DNA of 64,000 bases from CAZMVY01 sp964617875 (GCA_964617875.1 CAZUAI010000005.1:45610-109609); one strand, 5' to 3'. Positions 45,416-53,940 are shown, numbered from the stretch's first letter. A program made the numbers and translations. Notes: a model not told the origin generated them from the letters alone.

Positions 45416-46633
45416 CTAGCTGCCTTTCTCGCCGCCGGAAGGCCGTGGCTCGCCCCGGTTGAGGCTCTGCTCGATCAGGTTGCACACCTCACGCACCGCC
45501 CCGCGGCCGCCCGCGCAGCGGCAGACGTACGTCGCCCGGCGCGCGACCTCCTCCTCCGCGTCGCTCGGGCACGCCGAGAAGCCCGCCCGGCAGATCACCG
45601 GCAGATCGTTCACGTCGTCCCCCACGTACGCGAGATTCTCCCATTGCAGGCCGAGTTTCCCGAGCAACTCCGCCAGCAGACGCTCCTTGTCCTGCACGCC
45701 GATGTGGACGTGCTCGATGGCGAGCTTGCGGGCCCGGGCCAGAACGATCGGCGAGTCCTCGGCCGTCACGATCGCCGGGATGATGCCGCGCTGCCGCAGG
45801 CGCACCATCCCCGCCGCGTCGCGCGTGTTGAACCGCTTCATCACTTCGCCGGCCTCGGTGTAGTACATGCCCGCGTCGGTCAGCGTGCCGTCCACGTCCA
45901 CGCAGAACAGCCGCACCTTTCGCACGGCCTCGGCGAGATCAACCCTGAATCGCTCCCGCGCCAGCAGGAGGTTCTCGATGATCAACCAGTCGGACGACTC
46001 ATCCAGTTCGTAGTACGTCTCCGGGGGCATTTCATACGTGACGATACGGCCGGAAATCCGGCACTTCGTGTCCAGGAGGCGTTGCCGCCGCGTGATGTAG
46101 AGGGCCCCGTTCTCGACAAGCTGGCCGTCCCAGCTTTGCCGTCGCGGGCGTCGCAGCGGATCGTAATTGACGGGCCGGGCCCCGGCCTGGTTCTCTTCCC
46201 AGAAGAACCGCTTCGTGCACACGACGGTCAGCAGGCTGTCGGCGCGGCAGGCGACATACTTCTTCATGGCGCCGTCGATGTCCTGGCTGGTGAGCAGCGG
46301 GCTCGTCGCCTGAATGAGGGCGACGTGTTCGCAGGGATGAGCTTCCGCGAATTCGATCAGCGCGGACTCGCTGCTGGCGGTGTCCGTGGCCGTTTCCCCG
46401 CTTCGGCCGATTGCATGCACGCGCGGCAGCCTCATCTGCTCCACCACGCGGCGGATCTCGTCGCTGTCCGTGCCGACATAGGCGGCCTCCACGCTCTCGC
46501 TGTCCGAGCAGGCCTTGCACACCCAGTACAGCAGAGGCCGTCCGGCCAGCATCGCGATGTTCTTGAGGGGAATGCTCTTGCTCCCGCCCCTCGCCGGGAT
46601 GAAGGCGGTCATTTTGTCCGACTGCGATCCCAT
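45416..46633 (-). CDS. CMP-nonulosonate synthetase fused to KdsC-like HAD phosphatase
   Basis: 405 residues from the ATG at 46633, with AAGGAA seven bases upstream; the start overlaps the end of neuB by 25 bases. Residues 1-225 are an acylneuraminate cytidylyltransferase: AFIPARGGSKSIPLKNI and ALIQATSPL. Residues about 240-405 form a HAD domain: FCVDVDGTLTD with the nucleophile Asp, a Thr in VTAEDSP, and YVGDDVNDLPV. Such fusions occur in vertebrate CMAS and some bacterial NeuA. The cytidylyltransferase activates a sialic-acid-type nonulosonate with CTP; the HAD part may be phosphatase or only structural. The order of genes supports a nonulosonate branch. Confidence 0.9.
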   Translation of the reverse strand: MGSQSDKMTAFIPARGGSKSIPLKNIAMLAGRPLLYWVCKACSDSESVEAAYVGTDSDEIRRVVEQMRLPRVHAIGRSGETATDTASSESALIEFAEAHPCEHVALIQATSPLLTSQDIDGAMKKYVACRADSLLTVVCTKRFFWEENQAGARPVNYDPLRRPRRQSWDGQLVENGALYITRRQRLLDTKCRISGRIVTYEMPPETYYELDESSDWLIIENLLLARERFRVDLAEAVRKVRLFCVDVDGTLTDAGMYYTEAGEVMKRFNTRDAAGMVRLRQRGIIPAIVTAEDSPIVLARARKLAIEHVHIGVQDKERLLAELLGKLGLQWENLAYVGDDVNDLPVICRAGFSACPSDAEEEVARRATYVCRCAGGRGAVREVCNLIEQSLNRGEPRPSGGEKGS

Positions 46634-47493
46634 TTCAGTTTCCTTCTTTGCTCGAGTTCCACCGGAAGGATTTCTTCTGGCCGCTCCTGCAGGGCCAGGG
46701 CCATTGCCTTGAGGTCGCGAACGACGCGCCGCAGCCCGTCGGGTTCCAGGCTGGCGGCATGGTCCGTGCCTTTCCACGTGCGGTCCAGTGTGAAGTGCCG
46801 CTCCACCCAGTCGGCTCCCAGCGTGAACGCGGCCACGTCCGCGGCGATGCCCAGGTGGTGCCCGCTGTACCCGACCGCCTTGACCGCAGATCCGTACGTC
46901 CGGACGAGACGCACGATCTCTAGCAGGTTCAGGTCGGCGAACTGCACCGGATACCCGGACGTGCAATGATAGATCACCGTGTCCTTCAGGCGGCCCTTCC
47001 GCGTCAGGAACTCGATGACCGCTTCCTCTTCCCTGCGGCTCGTCATCCCGAACGACACGTGGAGGTCGCCGCCGTACGCGTCGCACAGCAGCGACAGCAT
47101 TTCGTAGTGGGTGTTGCAGGCCGAGGGCACTTTGATGAGCTTCGGATTCAGCGAGATGATCTCTCGTGCGCTCGTCATGTCCCAGACGCTGGTGGAGTAG
47201 GTCACGCCGAAGCTCTCGCACACCTCCTTGAGCTTCCGGTGCTTCTCGATGTCGAACTCGAGGAACTCCCGGTGCGCCCCGTAGGTGCTGCCGTAGCTGT
47301 GGTACGGGTTCGGGTGCGGGGCGTCGTACTCCTCGGGCGTCAGGCACTCCCGAGGCGTCCGTTTCTGGAACTTGACCACGTCCGCCTTGCAGAACTGCGC
47401 GGCCATCATGATCAGTTCCTTCGCCGTCTCGAATTCGCCACGGTGATTGCACCCGATTTCCGCGATAACATGAGGGACTCGAAGCGTCGCCAC
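46609..47493 (-). CDS. N-acetylneuraminate synthase-like (NeuB barrel only)
   Basis: 294 residues from the GTG at 47493, placed by GGAG upstream; another GTG at 47544 is in frame. HVIAEIGCNHRGEFETAKEL is the family start, followed by KADVVKFQKRTP with the PEP-binding Lys, then TYSTSVWD and YHCTSGYPVQ. VERHFTLDRTWKGTDHAASL ends the TIM barrel. The protein stops about 30 residues after this point, so it lacks the C-terminal SAF (antifreeze-like) domain of typical ~345-residue NeuB. It condenses an N-acetylhexosamine with PEP. No NeuC epimerase is recognised next to it. Confidence 0.88.
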   Translation of the reverse strand: MATLRVPHVIAEIGCNHRGEFETAKELIMMAAQFCKADVVKFQKRTPRECLTPEEYDAPHPNPYHSYGSTYGAHREFLEFDIEKHRKLKEVCESFGVTYSTSVWDMTSAREIISLNPKLIKVPSACNTHYEMLSLLCDAYGGDLHVSFGMTSRREEEAVIEFLTRKGRLKDTVIYHCTSGYPVQFADLNLLEIVRLVRTYGSAVKAVGYSGHHLGIAADVAAFTLGADWVERHFTLDRTWKGTDHAASLEPDGLRRVVRDLKAMALALQERPEEILPVELEQRRKLKWDRSRTK

Positions 47494-47550
47494 GTCAGTT
47501 CTCCGTTGACAACCTCTGTTTCGTTCCGCGGCCGCGATCGACACACGGCC

Positions 47551-48306
47551 CTATCGAACCTTGCCCAGCAGCCTGCCGGTCGCCAGCACAAGCCGCCCCT
47601 TCGCCGAAACGACCTGCACGCAATTGTACGTCTTCACGACCTGGCCCCCGAACTCCTCCTTGAACTGGTTGATTCGCAACCGGTCCTGGTCCTCGGTGCC
47701 CTCATACCAGCCGCCCCAGTCGTACGTCGTCACGCCTTCCCGCTTGAAGCGGAGCATGTCGTCCCAGTGCAGGAAACGGTTGGCCCGGCCCACCAGGTTT
47801 CGGAAGGCGTTGTCGGCCCCTTCGCGAAACAGCGATGCCGAGTGCTGGAGACGCACCCGGCCGTTCGACCGGTAGTAGGCGTGCCAGACGAGTTCCGCCC
47901 CGTCCGGAGACGTTGCCAGGGAGAGGTCCAGCACGCCCGCCTCCGCCATCGACTTGAGGTACGGACGCCGGGCCGGCCCCAGCCCCTTGCCCGCCGCGAA
48001 ACGGTCATAGAACTCGCAGAAGCGGTCGAGGGCCTCTCCGCTGTTCGAGAACCAGCATTTCGCAACGACCTTGTCCTTGTCGGCCGCCCGGCGGATCTCG
48101 TACCGCGTGTCCTTGGTCATCCGGGCCAGGATGGCGTCCGGGTCCGGAGTCAGGTCCACTTCCAGCGAATGGAACACGGTGCAGCGCGCGCCGTCGACCG
48201 GCTGCGACCGCTGACGGAAGACGATCACGTCCACCCTTTCGCCCGACGGATCCTCGTCGAACCACACCTCGCCTGTGCGAAGCCATCGCGATCGGGTCAC
48301 GATCAT
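47551..48306 (-). CDS. FemAB/GNAT-like acyltransferase
   Basis: 251 residues from the ATG at 48306 (CGGGTGA lies upstream); an earlier in-frame ATG at 48336 is possible. The fold is that of tandem GNAT domains: a middle segment MTKDTRYEIRRAADKDKV followed by FCEFYDRFAAGKGLG, and later LVWHAYYRSNGRVRLQHSAS and LHWDDMLRFKREGVTTYDWGG, the typical end of FemAB-type GNATs. These act on acyl or aminoacyl donors. The gene precedes neuB by about 57 bases, so it could acylate a nonulosonate or its precursor; that is inference. Confidence 0.75.
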   Translation of the reverse strand: MIVTRSRWLRTGEVWFDEDPSGERVDVIVFRQRSQPVDGARCTVFHSLEVDLTPDPDAILARMTKDTRYEIRRAADKDKVVAKCWFSNSGEALDRFCEFYDRFAAGKGLGPARRPYLKSMAEAGVLDLSLATSPDGAELVWHAYYRSNGRVRLQHSASLFREGADNAFRNLVGRANRFLHWDDMLRFKREGVTTYDWGGWYEGTEDQDRLRINQFKEEFGGQVVKTYNCVQVVSAKGRLVLATGRLLGKVR

Positions 48307-48343
48307 GGATTCACCCGAGATCAGAGAACGCGTCAAGAGCCCG

Positions 48344-50083
48344 CTATCGACCCTTCGCCGGGGGCGCCGGACGCTCCTGGGCGGCGACGACCCTCCCGAA
48401 CGTGGGCAGGTACTCGTACTTGCCGTTCCACGTGACGTACACGATTCCCAGCACGCCCGGCGTGGCGTTCATCGTCTGCAGCCAGCCCTCCAGCCGCCGG
48501 TCCGGCGCCGGAATCGAATCGAAGCAGGCCGACACGATTTGCCGGTGTCCGCGATCCGCGAAGAACCGCATGCTCTTCTCGCGGACATCGAAGATCCACG
48601 GAAGCACGATCACGTCCTGATCGAGTCCCTCCCAACTGCCCTTCAGCGTTCCCTGAACATGGTAATACTCGTCTACGGCGTTGGCGTTCGGGTCGAACAT
48701 GTCGTGCCACACGAGCAGTTCGGCTCCGGGGCGTGCCTTGCGCACGATCGCGGCAAAGCGGCGGAAGTTGTCCGCCAGGAGCTGCCCCGGCGTACGGCCC
48801 GTGGCCCGGCACGCCGCGCACGAACCCCCCGTGCGAAGCTCGTCGTAATTGAGAAGCCACCGCCGGGGCCCGCCGAGCAACCCGTCTACACCCCGCACGA
48901 TGCGTTCGAATGCCGCGTCCGCCCCCGGCTCCACCATGCAGCAATCAACCTGGTGCTCGTGAACGATCAAGGGGTGGTAGAAACTCACGCGGAGCCGGGC
49001 TCCCTCCGGCAGTCCGTTGCGCATGCGAAGTGCGGCCGGCGCATGGTAGCGGTCGTAGCTCCCCGGCCACCCTTTCGCACGGCCCAGGAGGGGGTCCTCG
49101 ACCCGGTCGAAGTCCTTTCCTTCCTGGTAGGTCGTCTTTCCGTCCTCGCTGCGAACCGTTAGAGGACAGCCCGGCCGTCGGAGCACGTTTACGAGTCCGA
49201 CCTCATTGATCTCGACGTCGTCGATCCACGCGACGCCGGACCGCGCCCCGAACAACCCCACGACGATCTCGACCTCTTCGCAGTCCTTGGAGTTGAAGAC
49301 CGTTTCCACGAGCGCCCAGGGACGCGCCCGTTTCTCCGGAAACGTGTTGAATGTCAGGTATCGCGCAGGGCGGCGGCGGGCATCCATGACGACGATGTTC
49401 ACCGCCCTGGGCGGATCCAGATCGTCCGTCCGGACCCATACCCCCACTCGGTAGCAGCGGTACGGATGGACCCGCACGACCTGGCTCAGCCGCGCGGAGC
49501 CCGGCGACGGCGAAGCCGGCTCCAGGCGGATGGATCGCGACCCGCTCCGGAATGTCGCCCGGTCCCACACGGTCGCTCGCCCGGGGCTGTCTTTCATGAC
49601 CCATTCCGCAGGGCGATCGCCCGCCGCCTCCTCAAAACCCGCGTTCGCGATTCGGACGGGCGGATCGGGCACCAGCACCGTGGACCGCCCGCGCACCTCA
49701 AACAAGGCATCGCGAACTTCGAATCCCACCGCGAGATTCGGGTCGTGCGCCAGAATCCCTTCCGCGCGGGAGATGGTCCCCACCATCGGGATCACTTCCA
49801 CGCCGCATCGTCGGCAGGCTTCGAGGAAATACCGCACGTTCCGAACGTACGGCCCCCCCGGGGTGTCATGGCCCTCGACGCCCAGCTTCGAGAGTTTCGC
49901 GTCTCCGAGGATCACGCCGTTCAGGCCCGCCTTGGACGCGCTTTCGACCAGCCGGACCGCCTGTTCCGCGTTGGCCGCCGCCGCGAAATTCGTCTGATGG
50001 TAGAACCAGCGGCAGGGATACGGCTCCGCCCGCGTCATGGCGGCCAGGAACAGCGTCACAGCGATCGCGGCGAATCGGTGCAT
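48344..50083 (-). CDS. Secreted glycoside-hydrolase-like protein with inserted jelly-roll domain
   Basis: 579 residues from the ATG at 50083. Signal peptide FAAIAVTLFLAAMTRA. Residues about 20-125 and 380-570 read as two halves of a TIM barrel (GLNGVILGDA, CRRCGVEVIPMVG; later LLNYDELRT and LLVWHDMFDPNAN). A carbohydrate-binding jelly-roll lies between them (RSGSRSIRLEP, SQVVRVHPYRCYRVGVWV). GGSCAACRATGRTP suggests a disulfide or metal site in a loop. The layout resembles GH20-like hydrolases, but I cannot assign a family. Its start overlaps the stop of a degenerate HAD fragment (TGATG). It lies in the glycan locus and may trim or sense an extracellular glycan. Confidence 0.7.
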   Translation of the reverse strand: MHRFAAIAVTLFLAAMTRAEPYPCRWFYHQTNFAAAANAEQAVRLVESASKAGLNGVILGDAKLSKLGVEGHDTPGGPYVRNVRYFLEACRRCGVEVIPMVGTISRAEGILAHDPNLAVGFEVRDALFEVRGRSTVLVPDPPVRIANAGFEEAAGDRPAEWVMKDSPGRATVWDRATFRSGSRSIRLEPASPSPGSARLSQVVRVHPYRCYRVGVWVRTDDLDPPRAVNIVVMDARRRPARYLTFNTFPEKRARPWALVETVFNSKDCEEVEIVVGLFGARSGVAWIDDVEINEVGLVNVLRRPGCPLTVRSEDGKTTYQEGKDFDRVEDPLLGRAKGWPGSYDRYHAPAALRMRNGLPEGARLRVSFYHPLIVHEHQVDCCMVEPGADAAFERIVRGVDGLLGGPRRWLLNYDELRTGGSCAACRATGRTPGQLLADNFRRFAAIVRKARPGAELLVWHDMFDPNANAVDEYYHVQGTLKGSWEGLDQDVIVLPWIFDVREKSMRFFADRGHRQIVSACFDSIPAPDRRLEGWLQTMNATPGVLGIVYVTWNGKYEYLPTFGRVVAAQERPAPPAKGR

Positions 50084-50280
50084 CAACAGCCTTCTCTTGA
50101 GCCGGGCATCCCGTCCGGCATGACCGGCATCCCCGCGGCCTCCCCGGTGTCGAACCGCTTCATCGCCTCGCCCGTCTCTGTGCAGTACATCCCGATGCTC
50201 ATCAGCGTCCCGTTCACACCCATGGCGAACAACCGCAACGACGTCCGGGCGACAGATGCCGACGCCGGTATTCCGCTCTC
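50083..50280 (-). pseudogene. Degenerate fragment of a KdsC-like HAD phosphatase domain
   Basis: The minus strand here translates to SLRLFAMGVNGTLMSIGM followed by YCTETGEAMKRFDTGEAAGM, collinear with VRLFCVDVDGTLTDAGM and YYTEAGEVMKRFNTRDAAGM of the phosphatase domain in the gene at 45416-46633. The DNA aligns with 45831-45917 without gaps at roughly three quarters identity by eye. The catalytic DxD reads GxN, so activity is lost. The frame stops at a TGA overlapping the next ATG. It is either a decayed duplicate or a small remnant peptide; the nucleophile loss favours decay. Confidence 0.75.
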
Positions 50281-50767
50281 GGGCCGTGACTCGTGTTTGC
50301 CCGTGGGTTTTCGATTGATCGTCTCGATAAACGAATCGCATCGTCGGACGATCGCGACCCGCGCACACTCCGTCCCCGTCGCCTACGTTGACGACTTCGT
50401 CGCAACCCATTGCAGATCACATGGTTGCGTCGATTTCACGGCTGATTCAAGGCTGAGAGTATATCGGCCGTTGCCGAGCATCGCTAGAGCCTCTACGTCT
50501 ACACAAGGGACGAGTTCTTTGACTTGTGCCTTCCCGTCTACCGGCTCCATCGGCACGCTGCCGCACTGCACGGACTATGGTGGAAGACGAAGGTCCGCGA
50601 ATCCATGCCCCACGGAATCCCCGCGGTACGCTACCGGGATTCGTCCGTCTGCGGTGTCGCGAAGAGCGGGCGAGGATGGGCGAGCAGATGGTTCCTGAGC
50701 AAGTCCGGCGGGCGGATCCGTGCCGTCAGGTCGCGTTGAGTCCGTTCGGGTTGAATCCGATCCGTCG
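50281..50767. other. Intergenic region between degenerate fragment and pectate-lyase-like gene
   Basis: About 490 bases. Short open frames on both strands are arginine-rich and lack ribosome binding sites. Apart from the degenerate HAD fragment next to it, I see no gene, repeat or terminator with U-tract. Confidence 0.4.
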
Positions 50768-52486
50768 TCACGACGCCGCCACGAGGTTATTGAGGTATTC
50801 CTCGACGTTGGTGTAGCCGTCGCCGTCCGGATCGGCCGTGCCGTCCGTCGGGTCCGTCGGGTCCAGCCCTTGGGAGAGTTCCCAGGCATCCGGCATCCCG
50901 TCCTCGTCGGAATCCAGCGGCGCCGGGCCGTTCGCGAGCACGGGGTAGGGCTCGTGGTCGTCGGGAGACGTTCCGAAGCCGATTTGCCCGGTGCCATTCT
51001 CGAGATCCTGAATCAGGCCGGCGTCCACGGCATCAAGTCGCGGATAGTTGGCGCCAACCTGCGGCGGAAGCGATGTGCGAATAGCGGAGGCGGGCTCCGC
51101 CGCAACCGGAATCTCCCCGCCCGGCCAGGGCTCGAACCGACGCGTGGCGACATTGTAGACGATCTCGCCGAACGGGTTGTTCACCGTGGCATCCGTGACG
51201 ACGCGCCAATCGTCCAGGGAGGCGTCCTCCCGATAAGGACCGATGTTGTCATGGACGTAGAGCGTTGCATCCTGAATCGCCCCGTTGACACTGACCGGAT
51301 GCCGGTAGAGATAGGTTTCCGGTCCGCGGACGTAGTGATTGCCGCGGATGTTCACGCGAGGACAAAGCGTGGTGTAGGTCGGATCGGACACGACGACGGT
51401 GGCGTAGCTGCCCCAGTTGTAGAAGAGGTTGTTCACGCATTCCACGACGCCGGCGATGTTCTGGATCTGCGGGTTCCGCGTCAGGTTCGAAATGAACAGG
51501 TTGTGGTGGAGCGTGAGGTACTCGTCGCTGGTCACGTTCACGCCCGGTGTAGCGCCGACCAGCATGGCCATGCTGTGATTGTAGTTGGGCGACACGCCCG
51601 GCTCGGCGTCATGCCCATGGTGCCCGAATGAGGAGCCCTCGCCCAGGATGCAGTACTGGAGCGTGACTCGTTCAACGAGGTTATACACGCTGACGTTTTC
51701 GTCGATGGCCCATTCGAGCGAGCAGTGATCAATGATGACATCGCGGACGGGGCCGCTGTTTCCGGCGATCTCGACCGCGTCCTTGTCCCATTCGGAATCG
51801 GCCGTGTAGCCGGGCCGGATGCGGAGGTGTCGCACGATCACGTCGTGCGCACCACTGCAAACCAACAACCCGAACCGCGTGAGTTGAATTCCCTCGCCCG
51901 GGGCGGTCTGGCCGGCAATCGTGATGAAACTCGCGGCTTCGCCCTGGATCCGCAGACTCTTCTTCAGCGGAATCGTTCCGCCGACGGCAAACAGGACGAA
52001 CCGCGGTTCGTGGACCTCCTCGACAGCCCATCTCAGGCTGTGCTCGATCACGGGGTCCCCCGCGTCCGTGTTGTAGTCCTCGAGGTTGGTCACGTAGACA
52101 ACGCGTCCACCGCGGCCGCCTCGAGCCTTGGCCCCAAACCCTTCCGCTTCTGGAAACGCCCGGCCGGGTCTGGGGTCGGGGCACCTGACGATACAGGGAG
52201 GCGTTGGCGGTGTGGCGCCTCCGCCGCTGCCACCGCCGGTCCCGCCGCAGTCTCCATCGGGGCAGGAAGGATCGACCGGCGCCGAAAGAACCTCGATGTC
52301 CCCGGTTCCGTTCGAGGAACCGCCGAGGTCCGACATCAGGACGCCAAGTCCCGTGGTCGGGAGCGATGCAAACGATATGTCGCAAGCACCGAGGCTCAAC
52401 GCCGCGGGAAATGCCAACGCAGCGGCCGCAAGCCGCGCAAGGGCGTTCCCGCGTGCGTCCCTTTTCCCTCCATTGACTGACGGCAT
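50768..52486 (-). CDS. Pectate-lyase-like beta-helix lipoprotein with TSP3-type calcium repeats
   Basis: 572 residues from the ATG at 52486; GGGGAAC precedes it, and a GTG at 52501 is the alternative. A lipobox LSLGAC follows a hydrophobic run, so the mature protein is probably lipid-anchored. A linker rich in Gly/Pro/Thr follows. The main domain opens with GRAFPEAEGFGAKARGG and carries the polysaccharide-lyase family 1-like pattern HSLRWAVEE, ITIAGQTAPGEGIQL, IVRHLRIRPGY and DVIIDHCSLEWAIDENVS. The C-terminus has DSDEDGMPDAWELSQGLD and DPDGDGYTNVEEYLNN, calcium-binding repeats of thrombospondin type 3. It may bind or cleave uronate-containing glycan, but catalytic Arg/Asp residues are not proven here. 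It is read divergently from the amidotransferase gene. Confidence 0.8.
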   Translation of the reverse strand: MPSVNGGKRDARGNALARLAAAALAFPAALSLGACDISFASLPTTGLGVLMSDLGGSSNGTGDIEVLSAPVDPSCPDGDCGGTGGGSGGGATPPTPPCIVRCPDPRPGRAFPEAEGFGAKARGGRGGRVVYVTNLEDYNTDAGDPVIEHSLRWAVEEVHEPRFVLFAVGGTIPLKKSLRIQGEAASFITIAGQTAPGEGIQLTRFGLLVCSGAHDVIVRHLRIRPGYTADSEWDKDAVEIAGNSGPVRDVIIDHCSLEWAIDENVSVYNLVERVTLQYCILGEGSSFGHHGHDAEPGVSPNYNHSMAMLVGATPGVNVTSDEYLTLHHNLFISNLTRNPQIQNIAGVVECVNNLFYNWGSYATVVVSDPTYTTLCPRVNIRGNHYVRGPETYLYRHPVSVNGAIQDATLYVHDNIGPYREDASLDDWRVVTDATVNNPFGEIVYNVATRRFEPWPGGEIPVAAEPASAIRTSLPPQVGANYPRLDAVDAGLIQDLENGTGQIGFGTSPDDHEPYPVLANGPAPLDSDEDGMPDAWELSQGLDPTDPTDGTADPDGDGYTNVEEYLNNLVAAS

Positions 52487-52539
52487 TCGTGTGTTCCCCA
52501 CGCCCGATTGGCGTGGCTCTTCTCAGCCCAAGGTATCAG

Positions 52540-52553
52540 CCGCACAAGTGCGG
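52540..52553. promoter_or_regulatory. Palindrome upstream of the pectate-lyase-like gene
   Basis: CCGCACAAGTGCGG, with 6-base arms around a central AA. It lies 54 bases before the ATG at 52486 and could be an operator or a hairpin in the leader. Confidence 0.3.
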
Positions 52554-52733
52554 TTACCAACGATGAGGAAACATAGGATATCTTTGCGGATCGGGCCAAT
52601 AGACCTGCTAGAATTTACCCACACGCTACAATCCGACAGGGCGAGGAGAGGAACTGCAGCGATACTGTCACTTTCTTTTTTTGCCGCTGCGGCATCAGTG
52701 ACGGCTTATGTGGCCGCGGTCGCATTCTCCGCG

Positions 52734-52739
52734 TATAAT
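52734..52739 (+). promoter_or_regulatory. -10 element of the N-acetyl sugar amidotransferase promoter
   Basis: A consensus TATAAT stands 85 bases before the ATG at 52825 in an otherwise GC-rich stretch. I find no convincing -35 at 16-18 bases upstream. Confidence 0.4.
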
Positions 52740-52824
52740 GCACCACACAAAGAGGCGGTATCGGCGGCGGTTGTACGATCGAGGTGGGAAAGTCGGCCTC
52801 GCACCTGATTCCGGAGGAGTGTTG

Positions 52825-53940
52825 ATGGCAGAAATAACGCTCGGGAAGCCAGCCAAGGTCGCGAAGCGGTGCACGCGGTGCGTCCTCCCGGACACATATC
52901 CGGGTCTTTCGTACGACGCCGAAGGGGTCTGCAGCGCCTGCCGAAGGCACATCGCCCATGCCGCTCCGCCCCGCGGCGAGGCGGCGCTGCACGAGATGAT
53001 CGAAAAGCACCGTGGCCGCGGTACGAAGTACGAGGCGCTGTCCGCGTTGAGCGGTGGGCGCGACAGCACGTACGCGCTCTATTACACGGTTCGCAGATTG
53101 GGACTGAAGACGCTGGCGTTCACCATCGACAACGGCCTCGTGCCCGATGAGACCTGGGCCAACATCCGGAACGCGACGCAGATCCTCGGCGTCGATCACA
53201 TCGTGATCAAGCACGATCTCCTCACGAAAAGCATCCGGCCGATGCTGTCCGCCTGGATCAGGAAGCCGTCGCCGGCAATGATTGCCTTTCTGTGTCTGGG
53301 CTGTCGCCTGGGGTTGCAGAGGGCGTTCGTGCACGTGGCGAAGACCTACAAGATCCCGCTGTGCATTTCGGGAGGCGGTGAGCCGGAGGACAGCTTTGCC
53401 GGGGCATTCTTCACGAACAGCAAGGGCGGCCTGAAGCGGGGCATCGGCATGGCGGCGGGCGTCGGGAAGGAATTCCTGCGCAATCCGCGTTACCTGTTGT
53501 CGCCTTCGCTGCCGATCCGGATGTTCTTCGAGTTCCTCTACGAATATCCGCCAATCAGACTGATTTCACGCCGGGTGCGTCCGAAGTGGCACTACCTGCC
53601 CCTGTTTCTGTATCTTCCGTATGACGAGGAGGCCGTCACGAGCCTGATCACGAACGAACTGAAGTGGACCCGGTACCATCGCAGTGCCGCCGCGTGGCGA
53701 TCGGACTGCAAGGTCAACCTGCTGAAGAACGTATGCTACCTGAGCACGCTGGGGTTCACGAAGAACGACGAGTTGATCAGCGGTCTGATCCGTCGCGGGC
53801 ACATCACCCGCGAGCAGGGTCTTCAGCGGCTCGCAAGCGACAACGTCATCTCCGAGGAGTTTCTGGCCGAGTTCTTTGCAGAAGTCGGTCTGCGCTATGA
53901 GCGGCCGCCAAAGCAGGGATCATCGGCGGACCCGGCGTAA
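52825..53940 (+). CDS. N-acetyl sugar amidotransferase (WbpG/PseA-like PP-loop ATPase)
   Basis: 371 residues from the ATG at 52825, chosen because GGAGGAG lies seven bases upstream; a longer frame begins at 52708. CTRCVLPDTYPGLSYD and GVCSACRRH give four Cys of a zinc-binding motif. LSALSGGRDSTYALYY is the PP-loop for ATP. FTIDNGLVPDETWANI and FLCLGCRLGLQ follow. The family (WbpG, PseA) turns an acetamido into an acetamidino group, or exchanges groups on 2-acetamido sugars, using ammonia from a HisH/HisF-type partner. No such partner is in the window. The nonulosonate module on the other strand suggests amidation of a nonulosonate or its precursor. Confidence 0.85.
   Translation: MAEITLGKPAKVAKRCTRCVLPDTYPGLSYDAEGVCSACRRHIAHAAPPRGEAALHEMIEKHRGRGTKYEALSALSGGRDSTYALYYTVRRLGLKTLAFTIDNGLVPDETWANIRNATQILGVDHIVIKHDLLTKSIRPMLSAWIRKPSPAMIAFLCLGCRLGLQRAFVHVAKTYKIPLCISGGGEPEDSFAGAFFTNSKGGLKRGIGMAAGVGKEFLRNPRYLLSPSLPIRMFFEFLYEYPPIRLISRRVRPKWHYLPLFLYLPYDEEAVTSLITNELKWTRYHRSAAAWRSDCKVNLLKNVCYLSTLGFTKNDELISGLIRRGHITREQGLQRLASDNVISEEFLAEFFAEVGLRYERPPKQGSSADPA

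Noticed and set aside
52650..52700. A hairpin with a T-run (GTCACT...AGTGAC with inner GCCGC/GCGGC) upstream of the amidotransferase gene
   Set aside because: The T-run precedes the inner stem on the plus strand and no U-tract follows the outer stem on either strand, so it is not a standard intrinsic terminator.
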